Assembly (NCBI RefSeq): GCF_014646195.1
Contig: NZ_BMMZ01000008.1
Coordinates: forward strand, 1 to 64,000
Reading direction: 5' to 3'
Length of the DNA: 64,000 nt
Origin: Microlunatus endophyticus
Lineage (GTDB): Bacteria > Actinomycetota > Actinomycetes > Propionibacteriales > Propionibacteriaceae
Shown: in pieces, positions 1 through 7,791 of the stretch
Layout of the letters: the number at the start of each line of letters is the position of its first letter
Numbering within the stretch: position 1 is the stretch's first letter
Program-made: the position numbers and the translations under genes
The notes under the pieces: model-generated
Told to the model about the DNA's origin: nothing
The model's input: only the letters and a program-made list of their open reading frames with translations
Databases searched by the model: none

Positions 1-155
1 CGCTTCGCCACCTCATAGCCCGTCATCCCCTCAAAGCCCCACCGGCCCGAACCAGACAGCAACGCCACAAAAACCCGCGACTCATTGTCGGTCAAACCCA
101 CCGACCGGAGGCCCGCAAAAACCTCCGCCCCAACAGTGACTACCACAGTAGTCAC
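1..155 (-). CDS. TrmB-like HTH transcriptional regulator, N-terminal fragment
   Basis: Only about the first 50 residues are in the window; the rest runs off the left edge. The minus-strand reading contains LRSVGLTDNESRVFVALL followed by MTGYEVAKR, the pattern of the winged-helix domain of TrmB-family regulators (usual form GLTxYExxVYxALL...TAYELAxxSG). The start is GTG at 155 or, nine bases downstream, GTG at 146. A perfect 9-bp inverted repeat (135-156) covers both candidate starts, so the protein probably represses its own promoter. The ligand and effector domain are not visible. Confidence 0.6.
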   Translation of the reverse strand, partial: MTTVVVTVGAEVFAGLRSVGLTDNESRVFVALLSGSGRWGFEGMTGYEVAK

Positions 156-156
156 T
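135..156. promoter_or_regulatory. Perfect inverted repeat, probable operator of the TrmB-like gene
   Basis: AGTGACTAC (135-143), spacer CACA, then GTAGTCACT (148-156). The arms are perfectly complementary and sit on the start codon region of the minus-strand regulator gene, a position typical of an autorepressor site, especially for a leaderless or short-leader transcript. Confidence 0.55.
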
Positions 157-421
157 ATTCTCTCTGGCCAGCCTCCGCGTCAAGCCCATCCCGCGGCACA
201 CGGGCCGTGCTCCCTGCGCAGCCGGCCAATGCCCGCTCCTCCGCAGCGCTCGCTCCTCCGCCGCCGGAAGCCCCTTCCATGCCCGGAGGCGATTCCGTTT
301 TCGAGACAGGCTCGTGCCAGCCAGACCGTGATCAAATTCTGTCTCGATAGCGGAGTCTTGACCGGGCACCCCGACCGGATGCCTGCGAGACCACCGCGAG
401 GAGCCACAGATAGAAATCGGA
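157..421. other. No convincing gene; contains one GACCGGGC-family repeat
   Basis: Open frames here lack start signals and family-like composition. At 359-367 is the leftmost copy of the TGACCGGGC element that recurs through the first 13 kb. Nothing else was recognised. Confidence 0.4.
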
Positions 422-1146
422 GTGCGGCCAAAAAACGGGGGTGGCAAGCTCCGTTGGGTGCAGTCAAGCGAAGTTCGCCCGCTCCTAGCCCCCAACTGGG
501 AAGACTGCAGTCATCATGAAGCCCAGGATCTTCTGCACGCCCTCGGCTGGTCCCGCTTCGCGCAGGGAGACTGGGCATACGCCTACGAATCACCCAGCCG
601 CCAACTGGTCGCCCGACTAGCCCCTTTCGATCCCGGCTACCGGTTCTTCGTCGAACTGTGCTCTCGATGTCAAGGCAACCCGTATCTGTCAGACATCCAC
701 CTCGCCAGCAAGCTGGAAGGCGGTGGACATCTGACCGTCATGGAACACCTGAACCAGCCGACCCAGCAGCAATCGCCAACTTCGAACACCGCTGGGAACG
801 TCCCGACGAAGCTGACGACCAGCTACGGATGCTCCGTCGCGAGGTCGAGGCGATGGACCAGTGGGGCAAGCATCACAAACGCTGGTGGGTAGGTGTGGAC
901 ATCGGCGATCGCCACATACTTCTGTCCGAAACCGGCGACCCCAAAGTCATCGACCTCTTCGGACTCGGTACACCTATGCTGAACGGCCTGATCGACGACC
1001 CCGTTGTGTTCAGCCGACACATCAGCCCGGACGAGTGCCGCTACCTGTTCGACATGCCGGATCTACAGGACCCCTCACATCCGGCCGAATACCTGCTCCG
1101 CCTCAAGCAGGCCCTCTCCACTGCCCGGACCAGGACTGTCCGATAG
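422..1146 (+). pseudogene. Kinase/phosphotransferase-like protein interrupted by a frameshift
   Basis: Two overlapping frames join into one plausible protein of about 230-240 residues. The first carries LHALGWSRFAQGDWAYAYES and LTVMEHL; the second carries ANFEHRWERPDE, WWVGVDIGDRHILL and a KVIDLFGL segment resembling the DFG/DLDG end of kinase-fold phosphotransferases. Adding a single G near 758-761 (ccg(g)acc) restores N-Q-P-D-P-A-A-I. The start is GTG at 422 or 458. The kinase-like assignment rests on weak motif similarity, and the shift could be a true mutation, recoding or a sequence error. Confidence 0.45.
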
Positions 1147-1441
1147 TGGTTCCCTGCCCAGTCGAGGTCCCGTGCCCGGTGATCGTTCCTCTACAGAGAG
1201 GGCCCTCCCGTGGAAACGTCGTGACTGACGCCGGCCCCTGTTTCACAAGGGATCCGGATCCGGGCCGGTCCCTCGGCGGAGTCGGGTGCCCGGTGATCAG
1301 GCGGGTAGCTCCCGCTGCCGGGCAGTTCCCGGGCGATGGATGACCGGGCCGTGCTCCGGATCAACATCGTGCCCGGTGATCTCGCGGCGAGACCCGTTGA
1401 CCGGGCGGCTATCGGGCGATCGGTGGCAGGGTTGCGTCGAG
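1147..1441. repeat. Intergenic segment built of repeat elements
   Basis: No gene is seen. The segment holds one copy of the 69-bp repeat (1187-1255), three copies of GTGCCCGGTGATC (1172-1184, 1286-1298, 1369-1381; the reverse complement of GATCACCGGGCAC) and two forward TGACCGGGC copies (1341-1349, 1398-1406). It is the densest cluster of this repeat family in the window. Confidence 0.7.
1187..1255 (+). repeat. 69-bp direct repeat, copy 1
   Basis: Matches 11527-11595 at 66 of 69 positions by eye. It runs from tcctctacagagagg to caagggatcc and is followed, as in the other copy, by GACCGGGC-like sequence. The copies lie 10.34 kb apart in the same orientation. Confidence 0.85.
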
Positions 1442-2332
1442 TTACCAGACTCCTAGCTTTTCGAGCGTCACTGCCGCGAGTGGTAGTCGTAGTGTCGGTC
1501 TGCCGGTCGTTGTCGCTGCGGTGAGGATGCCGGTGCGCAACCTGATGAGTTGCCGCCAATCGCGGACAGCGTCGAAGTTGTCCATGAGGCGGCGGCCATG
1601 GGTGCCGGTGAGTCGACCCGACGATAGAAGGCCGTCGAGGTTGAGGCCGCCGGCCAGCAACCGACGGGCGCGGATCGGGCCGATGCCATGCACACCGGGG
1701 ATGCCGTCACTGGGGTCGCCGACCAGGGCGCGGTAGTCACACCACTGCTCCGGTGCGATGCCGAATCGTTGGCGAACCTCCAGGCCCGTGATGATTCTGC
1801 GCTCGGCTGACCGCGCGGTGTTCAATTGGGCGATCCGCGGCCGATCCAACAGCTGATAGAAGTCTTTGTCGGTTGACATGATCAACACGTTGCGCGTCCG
1901 GGCCCGGACCGCGTAAGTGGCGATGACGTCGTCGGCCTCCCAGCCGCCGGATTCTTGCCAAACGATCCCCAACTCGGTTAGCCCGCGCTGGATATCGGCC
2001 AGGGCGGTGATCGGTGAGAAGTCCGTGCTCTCCCGGTGCTGCTTGTAGGTGGGGTCTTCCTGTCGGCGGCCCGTCCATCCGGCCTCGCTGTCGAACACGA
2101 CGATGCACTCGACGGGTTTACTGAGCTCGTGCAGCGCCTTGCGCAGCAGGGCGAAGAAGCCGAACAAACCGGTCACATCACGGCCGTCGCGTGTGGTCAC
2201 CCGCGCAGGGAACCCGTACGCGGCACGCCACAGGAGATTCGAACCATCCACCAGGACCAGGAGCGGCCGCTGTCTTGCCGGTCGGCCAACCCGTGTACCA
2301 GCTGGGCTCAGCGCGACCGCTACTTGCTGCAT
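1442..2332 (-). CDS. Stand-alone 5'-3' exonuclease / flap endonuclease-like protein (PolI N-domain type)
   Basis: The 296-residue protein is a metal-dependent 5' nuclease of the FEN/PolA-exo family without a polymerase domain. Acidic metal-binding motifs appear in order: VLVDGSNLLWRA (about 27-38), VVFDSE with a following YKQHRE, WEADDVIATYA, MSTDKDFYQLL, and the helix-hairpin-helix GDPSDGIPGVHGIGPIRARR. All conserved aspartates look intact, so activity is likely. Expected substrates are 5' flaps, RNA primers or branched DNA. The ATG lies inside the end of the upstream methyltransferase gene (13-bp overlap), so the pair is translationally coupled. The first 20 residues are not family-conserved, and the true start may be slightly internal. 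Confidence 0.85.
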   Translation of the reverse strand: MQQVAVALSPAGTRVGRPARQRPLLVLVDGSNLLWRAAYGFPARVTTRDGRDVTGLFGFFALLRKALHELSKPVECIVVFDSEAGWTGRRQEDPTYKQHRESTDFSPITALADIQRGLTELGIVWQESGGWEADDVIATYAVRARTRNVLIMSTDKDFYQLLDRPRIAQLNTARSAERRIITGLEVRQRFGIAPEQWCDYRALVGDPSDGIPGVHGIGPIRARRLLAGGLNLDGLLSSGRLTGTHGRRLMDNFDAVRDWRQLIRLRTGILTAATTTGRPTLRLPLAAVTLEKLGVW

Positions 2333-3096
2333 CGCTTCACCCCGCCGACCACCACGACGTGGTGGGTTGTCACGACCCGGCCCGTGTTGTCAGCGGATCG
2401 GTCGACGAACCGTTGCAGTCCTGGATCATCCGGCTCCGGCAACGGTCTGCCGGACCAGGCCCAGATCGAGCACTGGAACTTCAGCCATTCATACACGTCC
2501 GGGTAGAACCGGCGGGTGATCAAGTTCGCTGCGACGCGGATGTCCAGGTCGCACCGGTCGAACGCGACCGTAACGGTGTCCAAGGCGTTCACCGGTTGGC
2601 GGCGCCGAGTCCCCCAAGCCGCTGCGACCTCCTGATGGTGCAGGTCACCGATCATCTCGACCAGCAACGCACCTTCCGGCTTCAGTAGCCGAATCGCCAC
2701 CCTGACGCTCTCGGCGCTGTACCCGATCGGTCCGCGCTCGCAGATGACCAGATCGAATCGGTCATCCCAATCCGGACCCGTGGCTTGTTCGAAGCCCAGC
2801 TGCTCGAACCTGACGTTGGTATGTCCGGACGCCGACAGCGCGCGTCGCGCGAGCCGGACATGGTCGGCGTCGGTGTCGATACCGACAGCCGAGCCGAGTC
2901 GATCCGCATGCGAAAGGATCGTGGCCCCGGAACCGCACCCGACATCAAGCATCGCCAGCTCCGGGTGAAGCGTGGACCGGATGAAATCGGCCGTGGCGGG
3001 CTGAAACCGATCGTCAACTTCACACAACGGCTCTGGGCCGGAGTAGTAGCCGTAATCGGCGTTGAGGATCTGTTCAAGACGATGGCGATCAAACAT
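2320..3096 (-). CDS. Class I SAM-dependent methyltransferase
   Basis: The 258-residue protein has motif I MLDVGCGSGATILSHADRLG followed by the acidic loop VGIDTDADHV, then FDLVICERGPIGYS and a LLKPEGALLVEM strand, as in small-molecule or general Rossmann methyltransferases. The ATG at 3096 is preferred over an upstream GTG (3102) because GGAG sits 5 nt before it. The gene overlaps the start of the 5' nuclease gene by 13 bp, forming a two-gene operon. The substrate is unknown; pairing with a nuclease makes a nucleic-acid role possible but unproven. Confidence 0.8.
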   Translation of the reverse strand: MFDRHRLEQILNADYGYYSGPEPLCEVDDRFQPATADFIRSTLHPELAMLDVGCGSGATILSHADRLGSAVGIDTDADHVRLARRALSASGHTNVRFEQLGFEQATGPDWDDRFDLVICERGPIGYSAESVRVAIRLLKPEGALLVEMIGDLHHQEVAAAWGTRRRQPVNALDTVTVAFDRCDLDIRVAANLITRRFYPDVYEWLKFQCSIWAWSGRPLPEPDDPGLQRFVDRSADNTGRVVTTHHVVVVGGVKRCSK

Positions 3097-3360
3097 GAGC
3101 ACTCCACTGGTCGGTCACTACGGACGTAGCGCGCCAGTGCTCCATGACGGACCGACAACAGCGGGTAATGCCGCGCTCAAACGGCACGATAGCCCGGCCC
3201 GCACGCGACGGCCAGCATCTGAGGCTTCCAACCGCCCGATAGCCGTTCGACAGCGGAAATCGCTGTCGGCCGCCCGCCAAGGGCGCGGCGGCGGGCCGAC
3301 CATCGGGCAACCTCAGCGGGCACCGCGGCGAGCCTGGATCGAGTGTCCGTAGAGGCTCCT

Positions 3361-3882
3361 TCACCGGGCCGGGTCAGCCAGTCGGACGGCGTGGCGCAAC
3401 GACCATGGCGAACCCGCAACCTCCTGCGTCCAGATGGAGACACTGGCCACGGTGACGATCACTGGCTCGAACGACGCACGGAACCGCGCCGCCAACTGCG
3501 CGCCACCTCGCCGGGCCACGCTGAGGTGCCAAACATGGTCCCGCCGCACACCACCGAACTCGGCGAACCCCTCACCAACTCTCGCCAGCAACCGATCAAG
3601 ATCGGCGCTGCGGTCGGGGGCGATGAAGACCGTGCCCTGGCGAAACGTCCCGACCTCTGAGAACCGGAGACTGAATTGGTGCAGCCCCTCCACAGCCTCC
3701 CGGAGTCTGCCTCCGGCAAGCTCACTGACCGGCTCCGGACAGGCAGGTGAGGCAACAGTCATATGCGGCGGAATCACCTCCGCAAGACTCAATCCCCCAC
3801 CACCAGGAAGGAGCGATTCCCTGCGAAACGGATCAACGACCACGCGCAACTCGTCAAAGGTCAACAACACGGCCGAATCCAC
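3361..3882 (-). CDS. 2H phosphoesterase (2'-5' RNA ligase / cyclic phosphodiesterase family)
   Basis: Two hallmark HxT/Sx motifs are present: HMTVA about residue 40 and HLSVA about residue 118, spaced as in the LigT/CPDase 2H fold. Such enzymes act on 2',3'-cyclic phosphates or 2'-5' linkages in RNA or nucleotides. The GTG at 3882 (VDSAVLLTFDEL) is chosen because family members begin near this strand; an in-frame ATG at 3936 would add 18 unlikely residues. It lies on the same strand and 264 bp upstream of the methyltransferase-nuclease pair, so this is a neighbourhood of three nucleic-acid-type enzymes, although it probably has its own promoter. Confidence 0.75.
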   Translation of the reverse strand: MDSAVLLTFDELRVVVDPFRRESLLPGGGGLSLAEVIPPHMTVASPACPEPVSELAGGRLREAVEGLHQFSLRFSEVGTFRQGTVFIAPDRSADLDRLLARVGEGFAEFGGVRRDHVWHLSVARRGGAQLAARFRASFEPVIVTVASVSIWTQEVAGSPWSLRHAVRLADPAR

Positions 3883-3925
3883 GCACCTGATCGTGCCACG
3901 CAAGCCGGCTCCGCATGCCGATCGA

Positions 3926-3934
3926 CGACCGGGC
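3926..3934 (+). repeat. GACCGGGC-family element
   Basis: GATCGACGACCGGGCAC (core 3926-3934) lies just upstream of the 2H phosphoesterase gene. It is one of more than ten copies in the first 13 kb. Confidence 0.6.
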
Positions 3935-4117
3935 ACTGAGTTTCGAGAGTTCTGATCAGGCGTGCCTCGAGCGGCGGCCAGTGCGGACTGGTCGAAGAAA
4001 GTCAGTCAGAGATCCGGCCAGGACACTGACCAGCCCGCCTACCACCGGAGACCGAAGTCGATCGGACGGCCGGGTTCCCCTTGTGACGGTGCGGTCTTGA
4101 GGCATTTCGGCCGACTG

Positions 4118-4615
4118 TCACTGGACGATGCTCCCCGCAGCCGGGGCCGATGAGCCGACACGGACTCGGTCCGGGAGATTCCGGGCGCGGACATCGAGTG
4201 CCAGGACCTGTGTCACGAGCGAGGCGCCGAAGAACAGCGACAGCGTTGCGAGGCCGACGCCGGCCGGTAGCAGGAGACCGACGGCGATGTGCTGCCCGAT
4301 CGCGACGAGCCAGAGGACGACCGTGAGCAGGCCACCCTGCCGGAGAATCGTCCCGTCGATATCGCGCCTCAGCCGAGTGATGCCACCCCGGATCACCGCA
4401 AGCCCCACGGTGACGGCGAGACTGCACACCATCAACAGGGCTTCATCGACCGTCACGACGTGCTTGACTACGAGGATCACGAACGCCGTGGTTCCGATCA
4501 CGGTCAGGAACGACCCGACATACGGGATGTGGCGCAGTCGGCGGACGCGCAACTGCTGGACGAGCACCAAGGTAAGGATCGTCGCGCCGAGCAGGTCTTC
4601 GATGAGAGTGATCAC
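4118..4615 (-). CDS. Small multi-pass membrane protein
   Basis: The 165-residue protein has about five hydrophobic helices (ATILTLVLVQQL; FLTVIGTTAFVILVV; ALLMVCSLAVTVGLAVI; LLTVVLWLVAIGQHIAVGLLL; ATLSLFFGASLVTQVLAL) separated by short basic loops. No catalytic motif is seen. The GTG start is one base after the stop of the VOC gene, so it is co-transcribed and coupled with that gene under the MarR-type operator. It could be a transporter-like or redox-support protein; no family was recognised. Confidence 0.7.
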   Translation of the reverse strand: MITLIEDLLGATILTLVLVQQLRVRRLRHIPYVGSFLTVIGTTAFVILVVKHVVTVDEALLMVCSLAVTVGLAVIRGGITRLRRDIDGTILRQGGLLTVVLWLVAIGQHIAVGLLLPAGVGLATLSLFFGASLVTQVLALDVRARNLPDRVRVGSSAPAAGSIVQ

Positions 4616-4616
4616 G

Positions 4617-5309
4617 TCACCAGCCTCGCCGACAAGGGCTTTCCGGACCCGTGTTAGGAGTCATCTGTTCGGCGGTGAGGCCGTCGTGAAGGGTCCGAAC
4701 GAGCCGGATCGGCAGATGCAACTCGCGGAGGTATCGCTGTGCCCGATCAGTGTCCGGGTCATCGACGACGATGCGCACACGGCTCGCAACCGCAGTGCCA
4801 GCGGTCCACGGCAGCCTGAGACGGCTCCAGGCACAGGCTTGCTCGCCAGCAGGAAGGATGATTTCCACATCCGCCGCGGGGGCAGGCGCCGCAGCTGCGC
4901 GAGCCAGCGCCCGGCTGAGCTCTGGCTCGTAGATGCAGACGAACGTTGGAGTCGGCGGCGGCAGGAGCGCCGGCACGTCGGCGTTCGTCCACAGCATGGA
5001 TCCCTGAGCCCTGAACGGCTGGGGCGCGCCCATGGCGCGACCGACCGACGCGAGGTCCGCCGCCGCGTCATGGAGCGATGCCGCCGACAGAGCGATACCG
5101 TCGAGCCGATGCTCGGCGGGCCGCGGATCGGTGCCGGCGAATCGGACGAGCTCAAGGTTGAACGGGCCCAGCGCAAGGCCGCCGCTCCGAAACGCGCCGT
5201 AGTCCTTGACAGGCCACGCGAGGGCGAGGCCGAGAAGGTCGGCGAGCGCAGCCTGCATGGCTTCAGGGTCCGGCACCTCGATGTAGACGTGATCGATACG
5301 CATCGTCAT
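4617..5309 (-). CDS. VOC-family (glyoxalase/bleomycin-resistance-like) protein
   Basis: The 230-residue protein starts MTMRIDHVYIEVPDPEAM, the first beta-strand of a VOC module with its metal-site histidine, followed by FRSGGLALGPFNLELVRF and a second repeat-like half. The length fits a two-module glyoxalase-like fold. The start is supported by a GGAGGGG Shine-Dalgarno 6 nt upstream. It is divergent from a MarR gene with a perfect palindrome between them, so expression is probably derepressed by a small electrophile or drug. The ligand is unknown. Confidence 0.8.
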   Translation of the reverse strand: MTMRIDHVYIEVPDPEAMQAALADLLGLALAWPVKDYGAFRSGGLALGPFNLELVRFAGTDPRPAEHRLDGIALSAASLHDAAADLASVGRAMGAPQPFRAQGSMLWTNADVPALLPPPTPTFVCIYEPELSRALARAAAAPAPAADVEIILPAGEQACAWSRLRLPWTAGTAVASRVRIVVDDPDTDRAQRYLRELHLPIRLVRTLHDGLTAEQMTPNTGPESPCRRGW

Positions 5310-5323
5310 GGCAGCCCCTCCGT

Positions 5324-5344
5324 TTATCTTGGCTACCAAGATAA
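5324..5344. promoter_or_regulatory. MarR operator between the VOC and marR genes
   Basis: TTATCTTGG (5324-5332), CTA, CCAAGATAA (5336-5344): perfect 9-bp arms with a 3-bp centre, the size and shape of MarR-family sites. It lies between the two divergent start codons and just upstream of the -10 hexamer TACGAT (5353-5358) of the MarR gene, so it could control both directions. Confidence 0.75.
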
Positions 5345-5364
5345 TACGCGAATACGATGCGAGC

Positions 5365-5820
5365 ATGACACGGACGACCTCGCGCGAGTTCGAGAACCTC
5401 GGGAGAGAGACGAGCTTGGCGACGGTTATGTACCACCACACCGTCGGCGCCGCTGTGGGATTGTCTGTCGTAGAGCTCCAATGCATCGACCTTCTGGGGC
5501 GGGACGGCCCGCAGACCGCCGGCGCGATCGTCCGCCACACCGGACTCACGTCGGGGTCGGTCACCGGCCTCATCACCCGGCTGCGCGATCGCGGCCTCGT
5601 CACCCGCGAGGTGGACCCGACAGACCGGCGCCGCGTCCTGGTCTCTCTCGTTCCCGGTCCGGCGCTGGAGCGCATTACTGTCCTCTACGCACCGATCGAC
5701 ATTGCCTTTCAACGACTCGTCCATTCCTATGCGCCAGACGAGCGCGAGCTACTTCGCGGCTTCATCGAGCAGATGATCGCGCTGTTGCATGAGCAGATCG
5801 ACGAAATCCTTGGCCTCTAG
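5365..5820 (+). CDS. MarR-family transcriptional regulator
   Basis: The 151-residue protein has the MarR winged helix: LSVVELQCIDLLGRDGPQTAGAIVRHTGLTSGSVTGLITRL then DRGLVTREVDPTDRRRVLVSL, the diagnostic wing. The ATG at 5365 follows TACGAT by six bases with no Shine-Dalgarno, indicating a leaderless mRNA. It is expected to repress itself and the divergent VOC-membrane protein operon through the palindrome at 5324-5344. The ligand is unknown. Confidence 0.9.
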   Translation: MTRTTSREFENLGRETSLATVMYHHTVGAAVGLSVVELQCIDLLGRDGPQTAGAIVRHTGLTSGSVTGLITRLRDRGLVTREVDPTDRRRVLVSLVPGPALERITVLYAPIDIAFQRLVHSYAPDERELLRGFIEQMIALLHEQIDEILGL

Positions 5821-5828
5821 CGGATCGC

Positions 5829-5837
5829 TGACCGGGC
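5829..5837 (+). repeat. GACCGGGC-family element upstream of the deaminase gene
   Basis: GGATCGCTGACCGGGC: the core TGACCGGGC begins 38 bp before the GTG at 5867, the same distance as the copy before the gene at 6487. Confidence 0.65.
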
Positions 5838-5866
5838 CGCGACTCGAAGTCGATACCGTTGCCTTC

Positions 5867-6331
5867 GTGGACACGACACTGCACGCGCTAACCGACGCCG
5901 ATCAGGAACTGATCCAGGCTGCCCGTGCGGTGATTGACGCCAATACCGACACGGCACACGTCGACGGTGCCGGGGTGCACACCATGGGGGCCGCAGTCCG
6001 TGATTCCGAGGGCTGGATCTACGTAGGTGTCAATCTGGCTCACTTCACGGGCGGACCCTGTGCCGAACTGGTCGCCCTTGGGACCGCGCGGGCCAACGGT
6101 GCACGTCAAATCCGCGCAATCGTCGCAGTCGGCAATCATGGTCGCGGCGTTATTGGCCCATGCGGCCGCGACCGACAGATTCTCTTCGACTACCACACGG
6201 GCATCCGTGTGCTTCTTCCAACTGCTCAAGGCGTGCGCGCCACCACGATCGAGGCCCTGATGCCGCACGCCGCCGCCTGGACTATCGACTCCGGCACCCA
6301 AGACCTCGACCCCAGTCGGTTCGACCGATAG
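5867..6331 (+). CDS. Cytidine deaminase-like (blasticidin-S-deaminase type) protein
   Basis: The 154-residue protein carries VHTMGAAVRDSEGWIYVGVN, then GGPCAELVALGTA (zinc Cys plus catalytic Glu) and GPCGRDRQILFDYH. The second zinc motif normally reads PCxxC; here the last cysteine is Asp, a variant I believe occurs in actinobacterial relatives, although metal binding must then differ. The GTG at 5867 is preferred because it lies 7 nt after a TACCGT hexamer and leaves the repeat element (5829-5837) outside the gene. The substrate could be cytidine, a nucleoside antibiotic or another base. Confidence 0.75.
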   Translation: MDTTLHALTDADQELIQAARAVIDANTDTAHVDGAGVHTMGAAVRDSEGWIYVGVNLAHFTGGPCAELVALGTARANGARQIRAIVAVGNHGRGVIGPCGRDRQILFDYHTGIRVLLPTAQGVRATTIEALMPHAAAWTIDSGTQDLDPSRFDR

Positions 6332-6359
6332 GGGTTCGCCGACGGACACCGCGTACGCA

Positions 6360-6457
6360 GCCCGCAAGCGGACTCTGGCGGGCAGGCCGTCCGGGCACCG
6401 TCACAGGGCACCCGGTTGAGCGTGTCAGCGGTGTCCGCTGGGGATCCTCGACCGGGC
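6360..6457 (+). repeat. Composite intergenic element (CCCGCAAGCGG ... CCGCTGGGGATC ... GACCGGGC)
   Basis: The left end CCCGCAAGCGGAC (6361-6373) and the right part GTCCGCTGGGG are imperfect inverted repeats of each other, followed by GATCCTCGACCGGGC. The whole element fills the gap between the deaminase gene and the orphan gene at 6487. A related element lies at 8379-8500. Confidence 0.6.
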
Positions 6458-6486
6458 CGGCCCTCAAGCCGTCTAGTGTCACGACC

Positions 6487-7014
6487 GTGAGTATCACACC
6501 AGGGACACGTGCTGCCTTCATAACCGACGACTTCGCCGTGCTCCAACAGGTGGCGTTGTCGACCGAACCAAATCGAACAACAGCCCTAGGCACCGCACTG
6601 CTCTGGACCGCCGCGATCCTCAGCGACCCAGAACACCAAACTGAATCCCGGCAGCGGCTCAACGACCTGACAGTTGACGCCGACCGATGGGACTACACCG
6701 AGGTCGCGCAACGACTGCGGTCGTGCACGTTCACCCCGGTCATGGACGCGTCCTCCGCCCAGCCCGATCCCCCGATCGCGTTCTACCCCTACCTGGTCAG
6801 GCTCCCCCAGCGACCCACACCGATCATTCACCCCGACGGCATCATCACCTTTCCACCCTCCTATTGGCTCAGGCTGGAACGTGATCAGACTGGGCTGTGG
6901 TCGATTGCCGGGCTCACCCGCGAGGCACGAACGACCCCCATCGCCGACTACCTCCCAGCCTTCGATCCAACAACATGCCAGCTAGACGAGCCAGACGATC
7001 CCGCCGTCGACTAG
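6487..7014 (+). CDS. Hypothetical protein (175 aa)
   Basis: A soluble, rather acidic protein with no recognised domain; features include LGTALLWTAAILSDPEHQ and FPPSYWLRLERDQTGLW. The GTG start follows TAGTGT (6474-6479) by 7 nt with no Shine-Dalgarno, so it is probably leaderless, and it begins 38 bp after a repeat core. It looks like a complete single-gene unit with repeats upstream and a degenerate copy (around 7043-7058) downstream. The function is unknown. Confidence 0.65.
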   Translation: MSITPGTRAAFITDDFAVLQQVALSTEPNRTTALGTALLWTAAILSDPEHQTESRQRLNDLTVDADRWDYTEVAQRLRSCTFTPVMDASSAQPDPPIAFYPYLVRLPQRPTPIIHPDGIITFPPSYWLRLERDQTGLWSIAGLTREARTTPIADYLPAFDPTTCQLDEPDDPAVD

Positions 7015-7183
7015 CCGGCCGCCACAGGGGCATGTCCGCAACGGATTCCTGACCAGGCTCGATCCTGGGACTCGGGGCTGCCACCGCTGATGGCCGACCA
7101 GATCTCCCGCTTGTGCCGTCGGTCAGGCCTGAATTGCTTATGGTGATCTCGGAAAGCCCCTCGTCAGGAAAGGTTCCGGGTTC

Positions 7184-7582
7184 GTGCCCTGGTCGATCTA
7201 TCTTGATCCTCATCCACTCGATGACCCGGCATACGACACCTACCGGGACCAGGACAGGGTCGGAGCCATTATCGACGACGATGGTCACGACGTCGGCTAC
7301 GTCGTCATCTACCTTGCCGACATCGACCAGTTCGTGGGTCGTCGAGGCCTCAGGCCGGTATGGCAACCCACCGAGCAGCTCAAGGCTGTTCTAGAAGCGC
7401 CAGGCCGATATCCGGACTACGCATGGCCCACCCCGGAGGAGTTGGACACCGGGCGAATCGAAGGGTTCCAGATCCGCTGGCTAAGTGGCGACGCTCGTCG
7501 CGACGTCTGGCAGCGCTACCTGGATGACTGGGGCCCACCCGAACGCAGCCGCTGGTCTGGTGATCGCCCAGACCCGGCGTAG
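7184..7582 (+). CDS. Hypothetical protein (132 aa)
   Basis: A small acidic protein beginning PWSIYLDPHPLDDPAYDTYR, with GAIIDDDGHDVGYVVIYLAD and a Trp/Arg-rich C-terminus; no family was recognised. The GTG at 7184 has AGGAAAGG about 10 nt upstream. Codon positions and composition look coding, and the other five frames are poorer. The region between it and the next gene (7583-7680) shows nothing recognisable. Confidence 0.55.
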   Translation: MPWSIYLDPHPLDDPAYDTYRDQDRVGAIIDDDGHDVGYVVIYLADIDQFVGRRGLRPVWQPTEQLKAVLEAPGRYPDYAWPTPEELDTGRIEGFQIRWLSGDARRDVWQRYLDDWGPPERSRWSGDRPDPA

Positions 7583-7680
7583 ACCCACGTCGCATATCAT
7601 CACCTGGCACCCACCCGGCCCAGGTAATCGGATTCGAGATCAGCACATGGCCGAACACACGCGACTTTGTGGAGTCCATC

Positions 7681-7746
7681 CTGCCCGCAAGCGGTTCCGC
7701 TCCGGACACCAAGATCACGACCACGCATCGTCACCGCAAGCCGATC
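7681..7746 (+). repeat. 66-bp intergenic repeat, copy A
   Basis: Begins CTGCCCGCAAGCGGTTC and ends CACCGCAAGCCGATC. It aligns along its length with 11462-11528 at roughly 85% by eye. Its first 17 bases recur at 8379-8395 on the other side of the acetyltransferase gene in the same orientation. Confidence 0.75.
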
Positions 7747-7791
7747 GTGCGCCGGGCATCTCGGCAAGTCGGCGACCGAACCAGAAGACAT

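Noticed and set aside
4128..5792. 554-residue plus-strand open frame antisense to the membrane/VOC genes
   Set aside because: It is a high-GC shadow of two minus-strand genes with clear motifs and operator-supported starts.
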